A stretch of DNA of 64,000 bases from Nitrospira sp. KM1. GTDB lineage: Bacteria > Nitrospirota > Nitrospiria > Nitrospirales > Nitrospiraceae. This document shows, piece by piece, positions 43,576-52,024 of the stretch (positions within the stretch are counted from its first letter, which is position 1; each line of letters opens with the position of its first letter). A program made the translations under genes and the position numbers. The stretch covers positions 1,736,001-1,800,000 of the forward strand of contig NZ_AP022671.1 in the NCBI RefSeq assembly GCF_011405515.1. Direction: 5' to 3'. Under the pieces are notes generated by a model, which did no database searches, was not told where the DNA came from, and saw only the letters and a list, made by a program, of their open reading frames with translations.

Positions 43576-43811
43576 CGGGCACGGATCCTTTGGTCGTTTA
43601 TGTCGTTTTGGTCGTACGCGTACAGCCTGAGAGAGGCCCCTCCCCTTTTGTCGTGAATGTCGTAACCCCGGTGGGGAGCAAGCTGGGTTCCTGACCACGA
43701 CAGGGCTCCTATTATGAATGAATGTCAGTCGGGAAGGGAGGGGGAACCTATGGGAGCCGTGCCCTAGCGAGAATCCGGACTGAATATGGCTTCGTTGGTG
43801 CAGTGGAAGAA

Positions 43812-44378
43812 TTAATAGGGCGTAAGCGAGAGCGACCCGGATCGATCTCGGAGCAGGCGGTTGAGGAGGGTGAGTACGGGCGTAGCCTTATCTAAATTGA
43901 GGGAACCCTGTGCGGCAGAGTGGCGTAACAATCTGAGCGCCTCCTTGGCATATTCTTTTCGTCTCGTGTGATCAGCTTTGTCCGCGGATTTCAACGATTG
44001 CTCGAGCAGGAACGTAATATCATGCACGTCACGTTGGGTCTGATCACTCTGTGGCTCGATCGCAGCCTGTTTCAACACATTCTCCATATCGTGGAGTCCC
44101 TCTTCACGAGCGGAGGAGACTTCCCCCATCGCATGGGGAGGACATACCAAGAGCACCATCATCACCACGCTAGTAAGCAGTATTTTGGCGATAATGCCGT
44201 CCACGTGGGCCTCAAACTCGTTCATAATCGGGGGATTGACTCGTTCCACGGGTGAATAGTCCTTCGTCTGATACTCAAGTTTCAGCATCTGTTGTGCGAT
44301 CTCGTCTCCCAATGCCGCCGCCTGTAACAGAGTTCTACGAGATTCCCCGGACTCCTGGGGTGTGTCGCGGTGTTTCAT
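43812..44378 (-). CDS. RRTL-domain protein fused to an exported helical domain
   Basis: 188 residues. Residues about 13-40 (SRRTLLQAAALGDEIAQQML) match the small protein at 42714. A hydrophobic segment at about 60-83 (GIIAKILLTSVVMMVLLVCP) then looks like a signal or membrane anchor, followed by a long helical region (QTQRDVHDITFLLEQSLKSA, DKADHTRRKEYAKEALRLLR) and LNLDKATPVLTLLNRLLRDR. If translation starts at 44378, the RRTL part is cytoplasmic and the helical part periplasmic. An internal ATG at 44225 could give a separately exported form. Family unknown. Confidence 0.6.
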   Translation of the reverse strand: MKHRDTPQESGESRRTLLQAAALGDEIAQQMLKLEYQTKDYSPVERVNPPIMNEFEAHVDGIIAKILLTSVVMMVLLVCPPHAMGEVSSAREEGLHDMENVLKQAAIEPQSDQTQRDVHDITFLLEQSLKSADKADHTRRKEYAKEALRLLRHSAAQGSLNLDKATPVLTLLNRLLRDRSGSLSLTPY

Positions 44379-45074
44379 GTAACCCCCATCTCTCAGCGAT
44401 GATTAGCTATCCAGATCCTGCATTTCTCGTATCACGACCGGATTGCCAAGTTGTTAACTGCCGGTTTCCTTTCGGTGCAGCTCCGTCATCCTTGCTGACA
44501 AACCATTGGGCTGTGTTCGTCGATCGTGCTCCAGTTTCTCAGTACGACCTAAGATCTGAAGGCCACCTGTCACCTGGGAAATTACAGATCGGCTGGGTCG
44601 CCTGGCGGGACAACAGTAGTTTCTTGAACTCCGAAGGACGGAGCATCGATGTCTGCTGGTCGAATGACTCCACTTACCAGTAACAGCATGAGCGCCTTCT
44701 GCATGCGCTGGTGCCGTTCACGAAGCAGTCTTCGCCGTGTTATCGGCTCCCCCTCAACCGACGGCTGAACCGGCTGAGCTGAATGTACGGGCATCACCTA
44801 TCGACCATTCTGCCAAATGGAGTCACTGTCTGCAGCTGGTCGGGCGACACACGTCGTGATGAACCTGACGACTGCTGACAAGTTAGCCCCTCATTCGCAC
44901 ATGATTCTTGTTCGCTCCGGCCGTGAAAGGTTCATTCATACTTACCAAAGTACTGGAGAGTCTCAAACTTCTTTCGTTTATTACACCTTGGCCCTTTTAT
45001 CCATGTAACCTGCTGCGTGGATCCACAGCCTGCTCACTGGGCGATTTGGGAAAGAATCTCAGCGGGGAATACCG
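44379..45074. other. Intergenic stretch with no convincing gene
   Basis: About 700 bases. A minus-strand frame (44582-44794) with a short hydrophobic segment is open but has no good ribosome site. Nothing is recognised. Confidence 0.4.
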
Positions 45075-45227
45075 ATGGTGGCAGTGACTGGCGTAGAGGT
45101 TTCTCTGGCCGATTATGTACGCCGAACAACCTCACCTGGTGAGAAGTTATATAAGCAATGGAAGGGTAAAAATATCAATGCTGACCGCTTAGTGTGGGGA
45201 AACCCCCTTACCTCACCGACTATTTAA
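45075..45227 (+). CDS. Possible 50-residue ORF
   Basis: ATG at 45075 with a GGGGAA stretch 5-10 bases before it. The product contains VEVSLADYVRRTTSPGEKLY and KQWKGKNINADRLVW, a protein-like composition. No family and no conserved neighbour support it, so it may equally be chance. A short direct repeat (CTCCTGACTCT twice, about 45233-45255) follows. Confidence 0.3.
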   Translation: MVAVTGVEVSLADYVRRTTSPGEKLYKQWKGKNINADRLVWGNPLTSPTI

Positions 45228-45252
45228 AAGCCTCCTGACTCTCCTCCTGACT

Positions 45253-45804
45253 CTATTGTGAGCCGGGCGCCTTGACGGCTGCGTAGCAAAGACAATCACG
45301 CGGTGATTCGCTCATGCTGGGATGAACCAGCCACCTTCGGAGTCTGCCTTCCAATTGCATTCCTACACTCTCTAGTAAACGTGCAGATGCGATGTTATCC
45401 ACGTCACAAACCGCCCAAATCCGATACACCTCGGGATGACTCATGGCCCACCGCACCAAGCCGCCGACAGCCTCGCCCATGAGACCTCGCCGCCAAAGTC
45501 GCGGCACCAGAACATAGCCAATGTCGACGGAGTGCTGCGTTACGCGCGCCTCGAGCATTCCCGCGAACGAGCCATCGCTCTTGAGCCACAGACTCCATGG
45601 AAACGCTAAGCGCTTCGTCCAAACATCCTCGCAACGGCGAAAAAACTCCTCGGTCTCTGCGACGCTACGGTGAGGCCGCCACATCATGTAACGCGAGACC
45701 TCCGGATTCGCTGTGTAACTCTCGAATGCGGAGGCAGCTTCGGCAACCGTGGCGGGCCGCAAGTAAAGTCGCTCCGTCTCCCAGTTGGCTGGAGGTTCAA
45801 CCAT
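45253..45804 (-). CDS. GNAT acetyltransferase, RimJ/RimL-like
   Basis: 183 residues. Markers are ETERLYLRPATVAEAASAFE near the N-terminus, SVDIGYVLVPRLWRRGLMGE (motif A with the R-x-x-G-x-G/A-type loop RRGLMG) and SARLLESVGMQLEGRLRRW at the C-terminus, the usual RimJ/RimL/Acetyltransf_3 signature. Such enzymes acetylate ribosomal protein N-termini or small amines. Monocistronic. No special regulation is seen. Confidence 0.88.
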   Translation of the reverse strand: MVEPPANWETERLYLRPATVAEAASAFESYTANPEVSRYMMWRPHRSVAETEEFFRRCEDVWTKRLAFPWSLWLKSDGSFAGMLEARVTQHSVDIGYVLVPRLWRRGLMGEAVGGLVRWAMSHPEVYRIWAVCDVDNIASARLLESVGMQLEGRLRRWLVHPSMSESPRDCLCYAAVKAPGSQ

Positions 45805-45956
45805 GGTCGGTTAACACGATGCGGTGCTCAACTTCTCAAAATCCGTAAGACCGATTCGAACATATAGAAACAATAGAATCCTTTAAACGCTTGCCGACCA
45901 GGAAGATCCGACGTGTCCAGCTCCATGATCATGCTCTTCCATGCGGCATTGGGATC

Positions 45957-46340
45957 ATGGATCGCCAGATTGTCTGTTTTGCCGTTCGGTCCTTCGAAGT
46001 AGCGCTTGCACGACTGCAGGATGCCAGCATCCCAAACCGTCCCCTTGCCATTGCCTCGCTCAATTCTCCTCGAGCACTCCTTCGCGAAGTGTCAGCTGAA
46101 GCCGCCCGTGAAGGCTTGTCTGGCTGCCTCTCAGTCGACTTTGCCCGTCGTGTCTGTCCAGGTCTCCTGCCCAAGTCCTCGCAGAATCCCGGAGGATATG
46201 CAGTCACCTCTCAACGTAGTGACTCGGTATGCGCCCATCTGGGAACCTGCCCAACTTGGATCGTTTCTTATGGATGCTCGGGCAGCCCATTCAGACACCG
46301 TTGTTTCCTCGCTCATTCAGCGGCAATCCGCGCTGATACT
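45957..46340 (+). pseudogene. N-terminal remnant of a Y-family DNA polymerase-like gene
   Basis: The frame from about 45957 encodes MDRQIVCFAVRSFEVALARL, then RPLAIASLNSPRALLREVSA and EGLSGCLSVDFARRVCPGL, which fits the start of the UmuC/DinB/ImuB-like catalytic domain. After a shift near 46190 another frame continues with PRRIPEDMQSPLNVVTRYAP and IWEPAQLGSFLMDA. The rest of the polymerase is absent; the histidine kinase gene follows. Because the second frame is the same as that of the kinase, the kinase ORF appears artificially extended by 124 codons. Confidence 0.7.
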
Positions 46341-46377
46341 ACCCGTCCAAACCAATAAGTTTGCGTTGACTGATCTG

Positions 46378-48012
46378 ATGTTGAGGTATAAGACAACCTT
46401 GACATCTACGTTATCTATCCTCAAGCGTAATCGGACGCCAATGCGTTTATTTAATGCGATCGTTGCCTCCACGTTGCTTTCGGCCGTCTTGCTCGTCGCC
46501 TTGGCTCTGATCGCTGTAAAATTCGTGGATCGAATGATAATAGAAGAAGCCGCTGCGCGCCATCGACACGCCGAATTTCTATTGATCGCCAGCGTAGTGA
46601 GCAAAGCCATTAATGAGCCGGTGCAAATCGCAAATAGCGAACGCATGAAACCCATCCTTGAAGAGATACAACAATTGCGGGCAGGAATCCGTGGATTGGA
46701 AATCTTTCAACTCACGCCACATGGCCCTCGATCGCTCGTAAAAACCGGCGCTGACCTGGGAGGATTTATTTCTCAAGAAGAAATAGAATCTATTCGCAGC
46801 AACAATCTCGTTGCGCACTTCGACGATAGCGACACCGATAGGGCTTGGATCCTTACGGCTCCGATCCGCTCTAACGGAACGATCATTGGAGCTCTCCACG
46901 GAAGATTTTCTGTCTCGAAATACGATAGCTTGATCAAATCACAGGAAACAATCGCTAAACTGGTCGCCGTCGGAGCCGTTCTCATCACATCTTTGACAAT
47001 GCTTCTGCTCGTCCGAGTCCATCTCCATCGTCCTCTCGCTCGTTTACTCAACGTCATGGAACAGGTCCGAGCTGGACGTGTTGATCTGCAGGCAGCAGTC
47101 ACTGGTCCTTGGGAGGTTCGCCATCTGGCCGCCAACTTTAACCAGATGATGGCTCAACTTCGCACAGTCATCTCTGAGAGAGAAAACCTGCTTCATGAAA
47201 TCCAATCGCTGAATGCAAGTCTTGAACACAAAGTATACGAAGCCGTTCAACAATTGGATAAAGAGAGGGACAGCGTGGCAGAGGCTAAATTGGCGGCTCA
47301 ACGTAATGGCAATTTAGCCGCTCTGGGCGAAGTCTCGGCGATCATGGCTCATGAATTGGGAAATCCTCTCAATGCCATTTACGGACGGCTCCAATTAATA
47401 AAGGATAGAGACCTGCCGGAAGATAGCCTCCGGCACCTGGGGGTTATCAGGACACAGGTCTCACGCATGACAGACGTTATACAACACATCCTTAAATCAA
47501 CCCACATCGACACAAATCCATCTGCTATCCAGATTAATGAAGTCATCCGGGAGGTGTTAGGCCTACTTCAGGAACCTGGCATCAAGATCGTGACTGAACT
47601 CTCACCCCACCTCCCTCTCATCGCGGCGAATAAAACTGTCTTACATGGAATGCTCTTGAATCTTGTCACGAATGCCGTACAAGCCATGGACCATGAAGGC
47701 CAGCTGAGACTGACTACCAGCATGGGCGAACAAGCGCCACTTGAGGGGGTCATCCTTGTCCAAGCAATGTCGGTCTCTCAGCCAATGGTGCGAATTACCG
47801 TTCAAGATTCTGGAATCGGCATTTCGCAGGATATGCTTACCAAGATTTGTGAACCGTTCTTCACCACTCGTCATGATCAGGGCGGGACTGGTCTTGGCTT
47901 AGCAATTTGTCGACGGGTCGTGGCAACCCTCGGTGGACAAATGACCATAGAGAGTTTGATCGGACAGGGCACCACCGTTACAGTGGATCTTCCCCATTTG
48001 CCGGAGGCATAG
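46378..48012 (+). CDS. NtrB-type membrane sensor histidine kinase
   Basis: 544 residues if the ATG at 46378 is used; an ATG at 46441 would give 523. Upstream open codons derive from the polymerase remnant. Order: TM1 (FNAIVASTLLSAVLLVALAL), periplasmic sensor of ~130 residues, TM2 (LVAVGAVLITSLTMLLLV), HAMP (about 225-280), coiled coil, HisKA with LGEVSAIMAHELGNPLNAIY, then HATPase with GMLLNLVTNAVQAM and GGTGLGLAICRRVVATLGGQ. The HELGNPLN box is typical of NtrB/AtoS/ZraS partners of sigma-54 regulators, one of which follows 6 bases after the stop. Signal unknown. Confidence 0.92.
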   Translation: MLRYKTTLTSTLSILKRNRTPMRLFNAIVASTLLSAVLLVALALIAVKFVDRMIIEEAAARHRHAEFLLIASVVSKAINEPVQIANSERMKPILEEIQQLRAGIRGLEIFQLTPHGPRSLVKTGADLGGFISQEEIESIRSNNLVAHFDDSDTDRAWILTAPIRSNGTIIGALHGRFSVSKYDSLIKSQETIAKLVAVGAVLITSLTMLLLVRVHLHRPLARLLNVMEQVRAGRVDLQAAVTGPWEVRHLAANFNQMMAQLRTVISERENLLHEIQSLNASLEHKVYEAVQQLDKERDSVAEAKLAAQRNGNLAALGEVSAIMAHELGNPLNAIYGRLQLIKDRDLPEDSLRHLGVIRTQVSRMTDVIQHILKSTHIDTNPSAIQINEVIREVLGLLQEPGIKIVTELSPHLPLIAANKTVLHGMLLNLVTNAVQAMDHEGQLRLTTSMGEQAPLEGVILVQAMSVSQPMVRITVQDSGIGISQDMLTKICEPFFTTRHDQGGTGLGLAICRRVVATLGGQMTIESLIGQGTTVTVDLPHLPEA

Positions 48013-48018
48013 CGGACA

Positions 48019-49422
48019 ATGGCATTGAGCGATACGCACATACTGGTAGTCGACGATGATGAGGAGAACAACGCGTTGCTTGCAGAGGCATTATCCCAAC
48101 GGGGTTACAGGACGACAATGGCTTCAAATGGACATGAAGCTTGTCAGAAAGCTAAGCAGGAAAGATTTAGTTTGATCGTGTCGGACATCCAAATGGGGGC
48201 ATTGTCGGGAATTGAACTGCTCAAGTGGCTTCGAACGAACTCCCCCGAAACTCCTGTTATTCTGCTGACCGCCTTTGGTTGTGTGGAGATTGCCATAAAC
48301 GCAATGAAACACGGAGCGTTTGACTATTTGACCAAGCCGATTAATTTGGAAGAATTATTTTTGATCGTGACTCGAGCGCTTGAGCACGAGCGACTAGTTC
48401 GGGAAAACAATACGCGCAAGACGGCGTTGAGTCCGTCTCTCAACGTTAGCCAGCGCGTTCAATTTGGATCGATCGTTGCTCAGAGCCGATCCATGGTTGA
48501 GATATTCAAGACAATTGGAAAAGCCGCACCAACCAGAGCTTCGCTCCTCATTTATGGAGAGACGGGGACTGGGAAGGAACTGATCGCTCGATCTCTCCAT
48601 GAGAACAGTGCACGATTCAAAATGCCTTTTATTGCGTTAAACTGTGCGGCCATACCGGATAACCTCTTAGAAAGTGAACTCTTCGGCCATGTCAAAGGAG
48701 CGTTCACTAATGCGCTGCACATGAGGCGCGGTCTATTGGAAGAGTCAAGTGGAGGCACCCTATTTCTGGATGAAATCAGTGACCTATCTCTTGCCAGTCA
48801 GGCCAAACTGTTACGAGTCTTACAGGAGGGAGAAATCAAACGTTTAGGCAGTAACTTCAATATCAAAGTCGATCTTCGGCTGGTCTCGGCATCCCAACTC
48901 AATTTGGCAGACTTAGTCAAACAGGGACGCTTTCGTGAGGACCTATTCTATCGTCTCAAAACCATTACCGTTACAGTTCCCCCTCTTCGAGAGCGCATAG
49001 ACGATATCCCTTTGTTAGCCGATTTGTTTCTAGCTCGGTATGGATCAGCAAAGAACATTACAGGGTACACTCCTTCGGCTCTCTTGCGGCTTCAGCAATA
49101 TCACTGGCCGGGAAACGTTCGAGAATTAGAACACGTCGTCGAAAGAGTGGTCACACTCGCCCCCGGTCCCATTATCTCTGAAGAGGATCTACCAGTTGAA
49201 CTTCATGATAGCGTAACGCAGATGAAATCAATAGAACATCAACGGCCAGTTGCCTTTGCACGACGCAAAGCCGCCCATATCACTCGAGATGAGTTACTTG
49301 ATACGTTGAAAAAAACCTTCGGCAATAAGGCTCATGCTTCGGAAGTCTTGGGAATCAGCCGTTGGGCTCTTAAGCGTTTGCTGGAGAAACACGCTCTAGA
49401 GGAACGTACTTCTTGGAAGTAA
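48019..49422 (+). CDS. NtrC-family sigma-54 response regulator with altered GAFTGA loop
   Basis: 467 residues: receiver (about 5-120; VVDDDEEN, phosphoacceptor SDIQMG, Thr in LLTAFG, Lys in LTKP), AAA+ domain (about 155-385; Walker A GETGTGKE, Walker [32 protein letters not shown]) and a C-terminal Fis-type helix-turn-helix ([20 protein letters not shown]). The sigma-54-contact loop reads [10 protein letters not shown] where the consensus is GHEKGAFTGA, so Gly-5 is Asn and the preceding Glu is Val. A functional partner of the kinase upstream is likely, but promoter opening by sigma-54 may be altered. Possible targets are the small gene at 49810 or its own operon. Confidence 0.92.
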   Translation: MALSDTHILVVDDDEENNALLAEALSQRGYRTTMASNGHEACQKAKQERFSLIVSDIQMGALSGIELLKWLRTNSPETPVILLTAFGCVEIAINAMKHGAFDYLTKPINLEELFLIVTRALEHERLVRENNTRKTALSPSLNVSQRVQFGSIVAQSRSMVEIFKTIGKAAPTRASLLIYGETGTGKELIARSLHENSARFKMPFIALNCAAIPDNLLESELFGHVKGAFTNALHMRRGLLEESSGGTLFLDEISDLSLASQAKLLRVLQEGEIKRLGSNFNIKVDLRLVSASQLNLADLVKQGRFREDLFYRLKTITVTVPPLRERIDDIPLLADLFLARYGSAKNITGYTPSALLRLQQYHWPGNVRELEHVVERVVTLAPGPIISEEDLPVELHDSVTQMKSIEHQRPVAFARRKAAHITRDELLDTLKKTFGNKAHASEVLGISRWALKRLLEKHALEERTSWK

Positions 49423-49809
49423 TATCTCTACCACCATTTCACCACTAGATTTCTCTCTACCCCAGCAAACCGCACAATCACGCACTGTGCGTAATGTGAT
49501 TCACACCTGCTTCGCACAAGAGCCAACCTACTCCACAGAAAAATTCTTGAGCTATAGAGGGGCTTTTGCTGGCACAAAATTTGGAATGCTTGAGCAATTT
49601 GTAATGCAAGTATTCCAAACCGTTTCTGAATATTCATGTGTTGAAGTTGTGTCTAATGAGCAGCTCCTTTGTTCACTTGATGCTGAAATTGCGAGGCCCT
49701 CGCAATGACATATCTTGTCTTCCTTCCATGTTTTCCTCGACAACTATTGAAGCCAAAGCCTGCTAACCATTCCTAGCGCTCGTTAATTCGAGAGAAACAG
49801 CAACAATCA
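49423..49809. other. Intergenic stretch with a palindrome
   Basis: About 390 bases between the NtrC-type gene and IENxIQ copy 3. Besides the palindrome at 49480-49492 no gene or promoter can be assigned. Confidence 0.4.
49480..49492. promoter_or_regulatory. 13-bp palindrome, possible regulator binding site
   Basis: ACGCAC-T-GTGCGT is a perfect inverted repeat, flanked by further partial symmetry (CACAAT... ...ATGTG). It lies about 58 bases after the NtrC-type regulator and 318 bases before IENxIQ copy 3. A dimeric regulator could bind it. Evidence is only the symmetry. Confidence 0.3.
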
Positions 49810-50001
49810 ATGGTTAAACATAGTCCTGTGTTAGCCGAGTTTGAGAAAAGCATCAAGGCTCTTGCGCAATTGCTCAACCGCGATCCAGATCTAGATGATG
49901 AGGATCGAGTTTCCATTGAAAATCATCTGCAGATCGTGCAAATGGCATATACCGTCTGGACCCATCGAAAAGCGTCACGAAGCAGAAACCCTCATGGATG
50001 A
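49810..50001 (+). CDS. Small helical protein, IENxIQ family (copy 3)
   Basis: 63 residues. LNRDPDLDDEDRVSIENHLQ, then IVQMAYTVWTHRKA, aligns with the copies at 24099 and 36486 (D/E-rich stretch, IENxxQ, xxQxAYxxW, R). The ribosome site is weak. Unlike the other two copies no GVP/FHPP membrane protein gene is found upstream; the nearest upstream gene is the NtrC-type regulator. It may therefore act alone or with a partner elsewhere. Confidence 0.7.
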   Translation: MVKHSPVLAEFEKSIKALAQLLNRDPDLDDEDRVSIENHLQIVQMAYTVWTHRKASRSRNPHG

Positions 50002-50130
50002 TTCGAAGTGCCCACACTAAGATTGATCAGTATCTGTGAGGTAGTATGAAACTCACGAGTACGGTATCTCATACGGGCAGCGATTGATTGATGAGCAAAA
50101 TACCCCAACATCATCCTGAAATAAGCGATC

Positions 50131-50310
50131 ATGGCTTCATCGAGACCATCGTGCGTCGTATGTAACGGATCGAAGGTTGTTAGACAGGCTTTCATCGCGA
50201 TCAGGTCCAAAGACAACGATCGAACTCCAGTGTTGTTGCAAAGAATTGAACCTCTCAAGTGGATCTGCCAGGAATGTGGGCACAAATGGCTCGATGAGCC
50301 GATCCAGTAG
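50131..50310 (+). CDS. 59-residue zinc-ribbon miniprotein
   Basis: The product starts MASSRPSCVVCNGSKVV and ends LKWICQECGHKWLDEPIQ: two CxxC knuckles (CVVC and CQEC) 35 residues apart, the second followed by GHKW as in many zinc ribbons. This argues for a true gene despite a weak ribosome site and small size. It probably binds one Zn ion and may contact nucleic acid or protein. A longer minus-strand frame on the same bases has no recognisable features. Confidence 0.55.
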   Translation: MASSRPSCVVCNGSKVVRQAFIAIRSKDNDRTPVLLQRIEPLKWICQECGHKWLDEPIQ

Positions 50311-50677
50311 CATTCGGCCGTACCAATCATGTCAAAAGAAAATGGTCCTCATTGATGCACTGTAGCCCGAAGGCGGGTGTTGGTGCAGCTATTGAAGTGC
50401 CACGTTACTCAGAGACGGAACTCTGAATGATCAAGCCGTATCACTTGAATCGATGCCTGGATCTTCTAAATCAACCGCTTACCCTGCTGACTGAGCATGC
50501 GATGGCCGAATGTCTGAGACCAGGTTTGAATTTGGCGGTCTCTGCGCTTGACCTACCGAAAGGTGCCATCTCTTTTTTCCCACACAGGTACGCCCAGGGA
50601 CTGAGACTGCCAGAATAGTTCCAGTCCTTAGTTTAGCGTTCATTCATCATTCTCCCCGATCGTCGTCGTCTCCATCC
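50311..50677. other. Intergenic stretch, no gene supported
   Basis: About 370 bases. A 63-codon plus-strand frame (50427-50618) is open but unremarkable and lacks a ribosome site. Confidence 0.4.
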
Positions 50678-51599
50678 TTATCCTGTGATGTCGATTCGGA
50701 AGAGCTTCTTATTCGGCGGCGAAAATTCTGCACCAACACCGACGCCCCGATTGTTGCGCTCCCGAACGAGAAATTCATGGTCATTGATTGCCATGAGCGT
50801 GGAAATCACGCGCCCCTGGCTTGAGCCTTCCATCTGGTAAGCATATTGGGCCACGGCAGTGCCGGATTCGGTGCTGAATTTAACAATACGATTGCACACA
50901 CCGTTGCCTCCCCCTCGTCCAGCATGGCACTTTGCAGCATGGCATAGATGAAGGCGCCATCTGGGCTGATCGCTAGGCCTTCGAAGCCGCGGTTAGTCCG
51001 CTTTCCTTTCATGTTCCCGGTACCATTCGCGAAATTTAGCATATTTGAGTCGCTGCGAGGGATGAGATTGGCAGGAGTTAAGAAAGTTCGAAGTCTTTTC
51101 CCGTTTTCTTTAAATTCATAAACGATGGGGCCATACTCATCCGAAACAAAAAATGGTGGTTCTTGGGTCCGATGACCAACCCTTCAGGATCGAAGGCATT
51201 GCCTAACACATTGGTGGGGCTCGGAGCGATTCCATCCAGAGGATTGCCGAATTCATCTTTAAAGATGATCGTGTCGAGAATCTTGAATTTACCAATGGCT
51301 CCTGTTTTCTTGTCCACTTTCAATCGAAAACGCTGCACTCTTGTTTCATAGTTGAGGAAGCCTCCTCCTGGTCCACGGCCGGAAAGGCCCCACCATTCCT
51401 CGCGCTGAGGGTCGTAATAAATATCGGAAAAGAAGCCAACGCGACCTGTGTTTGGAGTCTTACCTCCACTTCGGTCGAGCATGGCCCCGTCAAGGGTGAA
51501 ACCGTTGACGAATTCCGGCGTGGCTCCGACAGGGGCGGGCATTGTTGCGAGGACCGCGGCTATGGCCATGCCAATTGTCACTTTACGAAGACATCTCAT
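50678..51599 (-). pseudogene. Phytase-like esterase gene with two frameshifts and a truncated end
   Basis: A signal peptide and the frame from 51599 encode GATPEFVNGFTLDGAMLDRS, DIYYDPQREEWWGLSGRGPG and LGNAFDPEGLVIGPKNHH, features of the 'esterase-like activity of phytase' family. A shift in the T-run near 51150 continues with VSDEYGPIVYEFKENGKRLR and GFEGLAISPDGAFIYAMLQS. A second shift near 50912 gives CNRIVKFSTESGTAVAQYAY and stops at 50678, about 100 residues short of the family end. GGAGGTG precedes the original start. It would have been an exported beta-propeller protein. Confidence 0.75.
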
Positions 51600-52024
51600 C
51601 ATCACCTCCGATGCTCGATCTGAGTTTAGGTTCTCAAAAAATCTGCTGAGAGGCATGGCACGCACCTGCACTGTGTAAATTTACACGTAAATTTGATCCG
51701 TAAATTGCCAATACTCTCGTGAATGCGTCTCGCGGTAACCTCACCGCTTGGCGTGAGAACGAGTTGCATGGATCGCTGATCGTTACTAACTGATTGTCTC
51801 TTGAGGAGTCGTTTCCTCTCCAGATCATCTCATCTACGACGTCTGTACGCGTGGCAGCAACAATCTCAAAAGCCTTAGCGATTTTACCCATTAGGGTCTT
51901 GGTATTTTGCTCGATTCTCGCCAGTACCACGTCAAACATCGCCTGGCAATTTTGACAGTGTTCTTCACCGATCGCCTTCACGCATACTATTGCCCATATT
52001 CCATACCTTCCAGGAGGTTCCGAT
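51600..52024. other. Intergenic stretch between divergent genes
   Basis: About 420 bases that hold the promoters of the phytase-like pseudogene and the GH1 gene. A minus-strand frame (51634-52098) is open but overlaps the GH1 start and has no ribosome site. Confidence 0.4.

Noticed and set aside
43585-43670. Repeated GTCGT words, possible tandem operator or CRISPR-like array
   Set aside because: Spacing is irregular and units are too short; no repeat-spacer pattern is present here or elsewhere in the window.
44582-44797. 71-codon minus-strand frame with a short hydrophobic stretch
   Set aside because: The ribosome-like AGGTG directly abuts the start codon and no relative or neighbour supports it.
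46006-46377. Extra 124 N-terminal residues of the histidine kinase
   Set aside because: They read as a Y-family polymerase relic and precede the first membrane helix without function.
49992-50330. 112-codon minus-strand frame
   Set aside because: The zinc-ribbon frame on the plus strand explains the same bases with two CxxC motifs; the minus frame has no features.
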